From: Flavobacterium psychrophilum
Lineage (GTDB): Bacteria > Bacteroidota > Bacteroidia > Flavobacteriales > Flavobacteriaceae
Length of the DNA stretch: 8,791 nt
Assembly: GCA_945907225.1 (NCBI GenBank)
Contig: CAMDSN010000057.1
Coordinates: forward strand, 1-8,791
Direction of reading: 5' to 3'
Position 1 is the stretch's first letter; the number at the start of each line of letters is the position of its first letter. Shown here in pieces: positions 8,269-8,791 of this stretch. A program made the translations under genes and the position numbers. The notes under the pieces were generated by a model. It did not search any database. It saw only the letters and a list, made by a program, of their open reading frames with translations, and was not told the origin of the DNA.

Positions 8269-8407
8269 TTCTAAATGTTATAATTTTTAAGAAACCAATA
8301 ACATAACAATAACATATAATTAACAGTTAAACTAAAAAAATGGGTTTATTTTTGTTCTGTTATAAAATTAATTTTTGTTTTTTTTTGGTTATAGGTTAGT
8401 TTAAGAA

Positions 8408-8443
8408 CTGTCAACTCTGCTGAGAATTGACAGTTTTTTTTTT
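8408..8443 (+). terminator. Strong intrinsic terminator after the DUF4197 gene
   Basis: CTGTCAA (8408-8414) pairs perfectly with TTGACAG (8427-8433). The stem extends inward as CTC/GAG (8415-8417 with 8422-8424) past a 2-base AA bulge, and closes on a TGCT loop. Ten T residues follow (8434-8443). It lies 139 bases after the DUF4197 stop codon. Its T-run overlaps the TAA stop of the convergent hydrolase gene (8442-8444). On the minus strand the stem is followed only by TTCTTAA, so it should work much better on the plus strand. Confidence 0.85.
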
Positions 8444-8791
8444 ATGTAATAGAATTAATAAAAAAAATTACTTCGCTATTAAATAAATGCGGTTTTTCAA
8501 CATTAACTACATGTCCGCAATCAGGAATAACTACTAAACTAGATGATTTGAAATGGCTTTTAGTCACTTTTTTTACTGATGGCAAAAACATATAATCTTG
8601 GTCTCCCATGATATAAAGGGTTGGAATATTAATTTCAATCTGCCGAAATAATCTCAAAATCGGGTTTATCTCTGCAGTTAGTTTAAACCAGCGTATAAAC
8701 TCTTTTTGGTATAATTTCTTTGCTTCATTAATAAATAAAATTCGGGATTTTTTACTCTTCTCATTTGGCATAATTACAAAGGCAAAAAATT
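8442..8791 (-). CDS. Alpha/beta hydrolase, C-terminal part, cut by the right window edge
   Basis: This is the 3' part of an alpha/beta-fold hydrolase gene. The frame stays open to the window edge; codons before the ATG at 8769-8771 read FFAFVI, so that Met is probably internal. The missing upstream part should hold the oxyanion region and nucleophile Ser. Visible here are a helical lid-like stretch, then IPTLYIMGDQD with the likely catalytic Asp (codon 8595-8597), and PDCGHVVNVEKPHLF with the likely catalytic His (codon 8511-8513). The GHxxxxEKP pattern is typical of the C-terminus in this superfamily. The substrate cannot be told; the superfamily includes esterases, C-C bond hydrolases and haloperoxidase-like enzymes. 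The gene converges on the DUF4197 gene, and its TAA stop lies within the T-run of the plus-strand terminator. Confidence 0.85.
   Translation of the reverse strand, partial: FFAFVIMPNEKSKKSRILFINEAKKLYQKEFIRWFKLTAEINPILRLFRQIEINIPTLYIMGDQDYMFLPSVKKVTKSHFKSSSLVVIPDCGHVVNVEKPHLFNSEVIFFINSIT

Noticed and set aside
8297..8320. Repeated ATAACA units after the DUF4197 gene
   Set aside because: The units are irregular and few, consistent with low-complexity 3' sequence and not a tandem array or binding-site cluster.

Overview
The window looks like ordinary chromosome from a low-GC member of the Bacteroidota, most likely Flavobacteriales. The evidence is convergent: a type IX secretion (T9SS) C-terminal sorting domain, the Bacteroidota form of YebC (N-terminus MGRAFEFRKG), start codons preceded by A/T-rich sequence instead of Shine-Dalgarno motifs, and TAnnTTTG-type -7 promoter boxes (877-884, 7472-7479). 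No mobile element, CRISPR array, tRNA or rRNA is visible.

Layout. The left edge cuts into a tail-specific (Prc/CtpA, S41) protease on the + strand, of which the catalytic Ser/Lys half and the C-terminus remain (3-740). After a 176-base gap with a good promoter comes yebC (917-1627, +). It converges, with only 4 bases between the stop codons, on a small lipoprotein gene (1632-2132, -). Upstream of that on the same strand lies a 523-residue secreted T9SS cargo protein with a PKD domain (2217-3788, -). The centre is a 1141-residue fused coenzyme-B12 mutase, IcmF (3884-7309, -), carrying its B12-binding domain, its G-protein chaperone and its mutase barrel in one chain. Its Phe/Gln active-site pair points to isobutyryl-CoA/n-butyryl-CoA rather than methylmalonyl-CoA.

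Divergent from icmF, across a 215-base intergenic region with a promoter and an 8-bp inverted repeat, is a DUF4197 exported protein (7525-8268, +). A strong intrinsic terminator (8408-8443) follows. The right edge cuts an alpha/beta hydrolase gene (8442-8791, -), of which the catalytic Asp/His C-terminal part remains.

The genes do not form one pathway. The neighbourhood mixes envelope proteins (protease, lipoprotein, T9SS cargo, DUF4197), a translation factor (YebC) and acyl-CoA metabolism (IcmF). I found no convincing undescribed system. The items most worth a second look are the inverted repeat in the icmF/DUF4197 divergent promoter region, the IcmF substrate-pocket residues, the uncharacterised N-terminal region of the T9SS protein, and a tiny hydrophobic reading frame just before the terminator.
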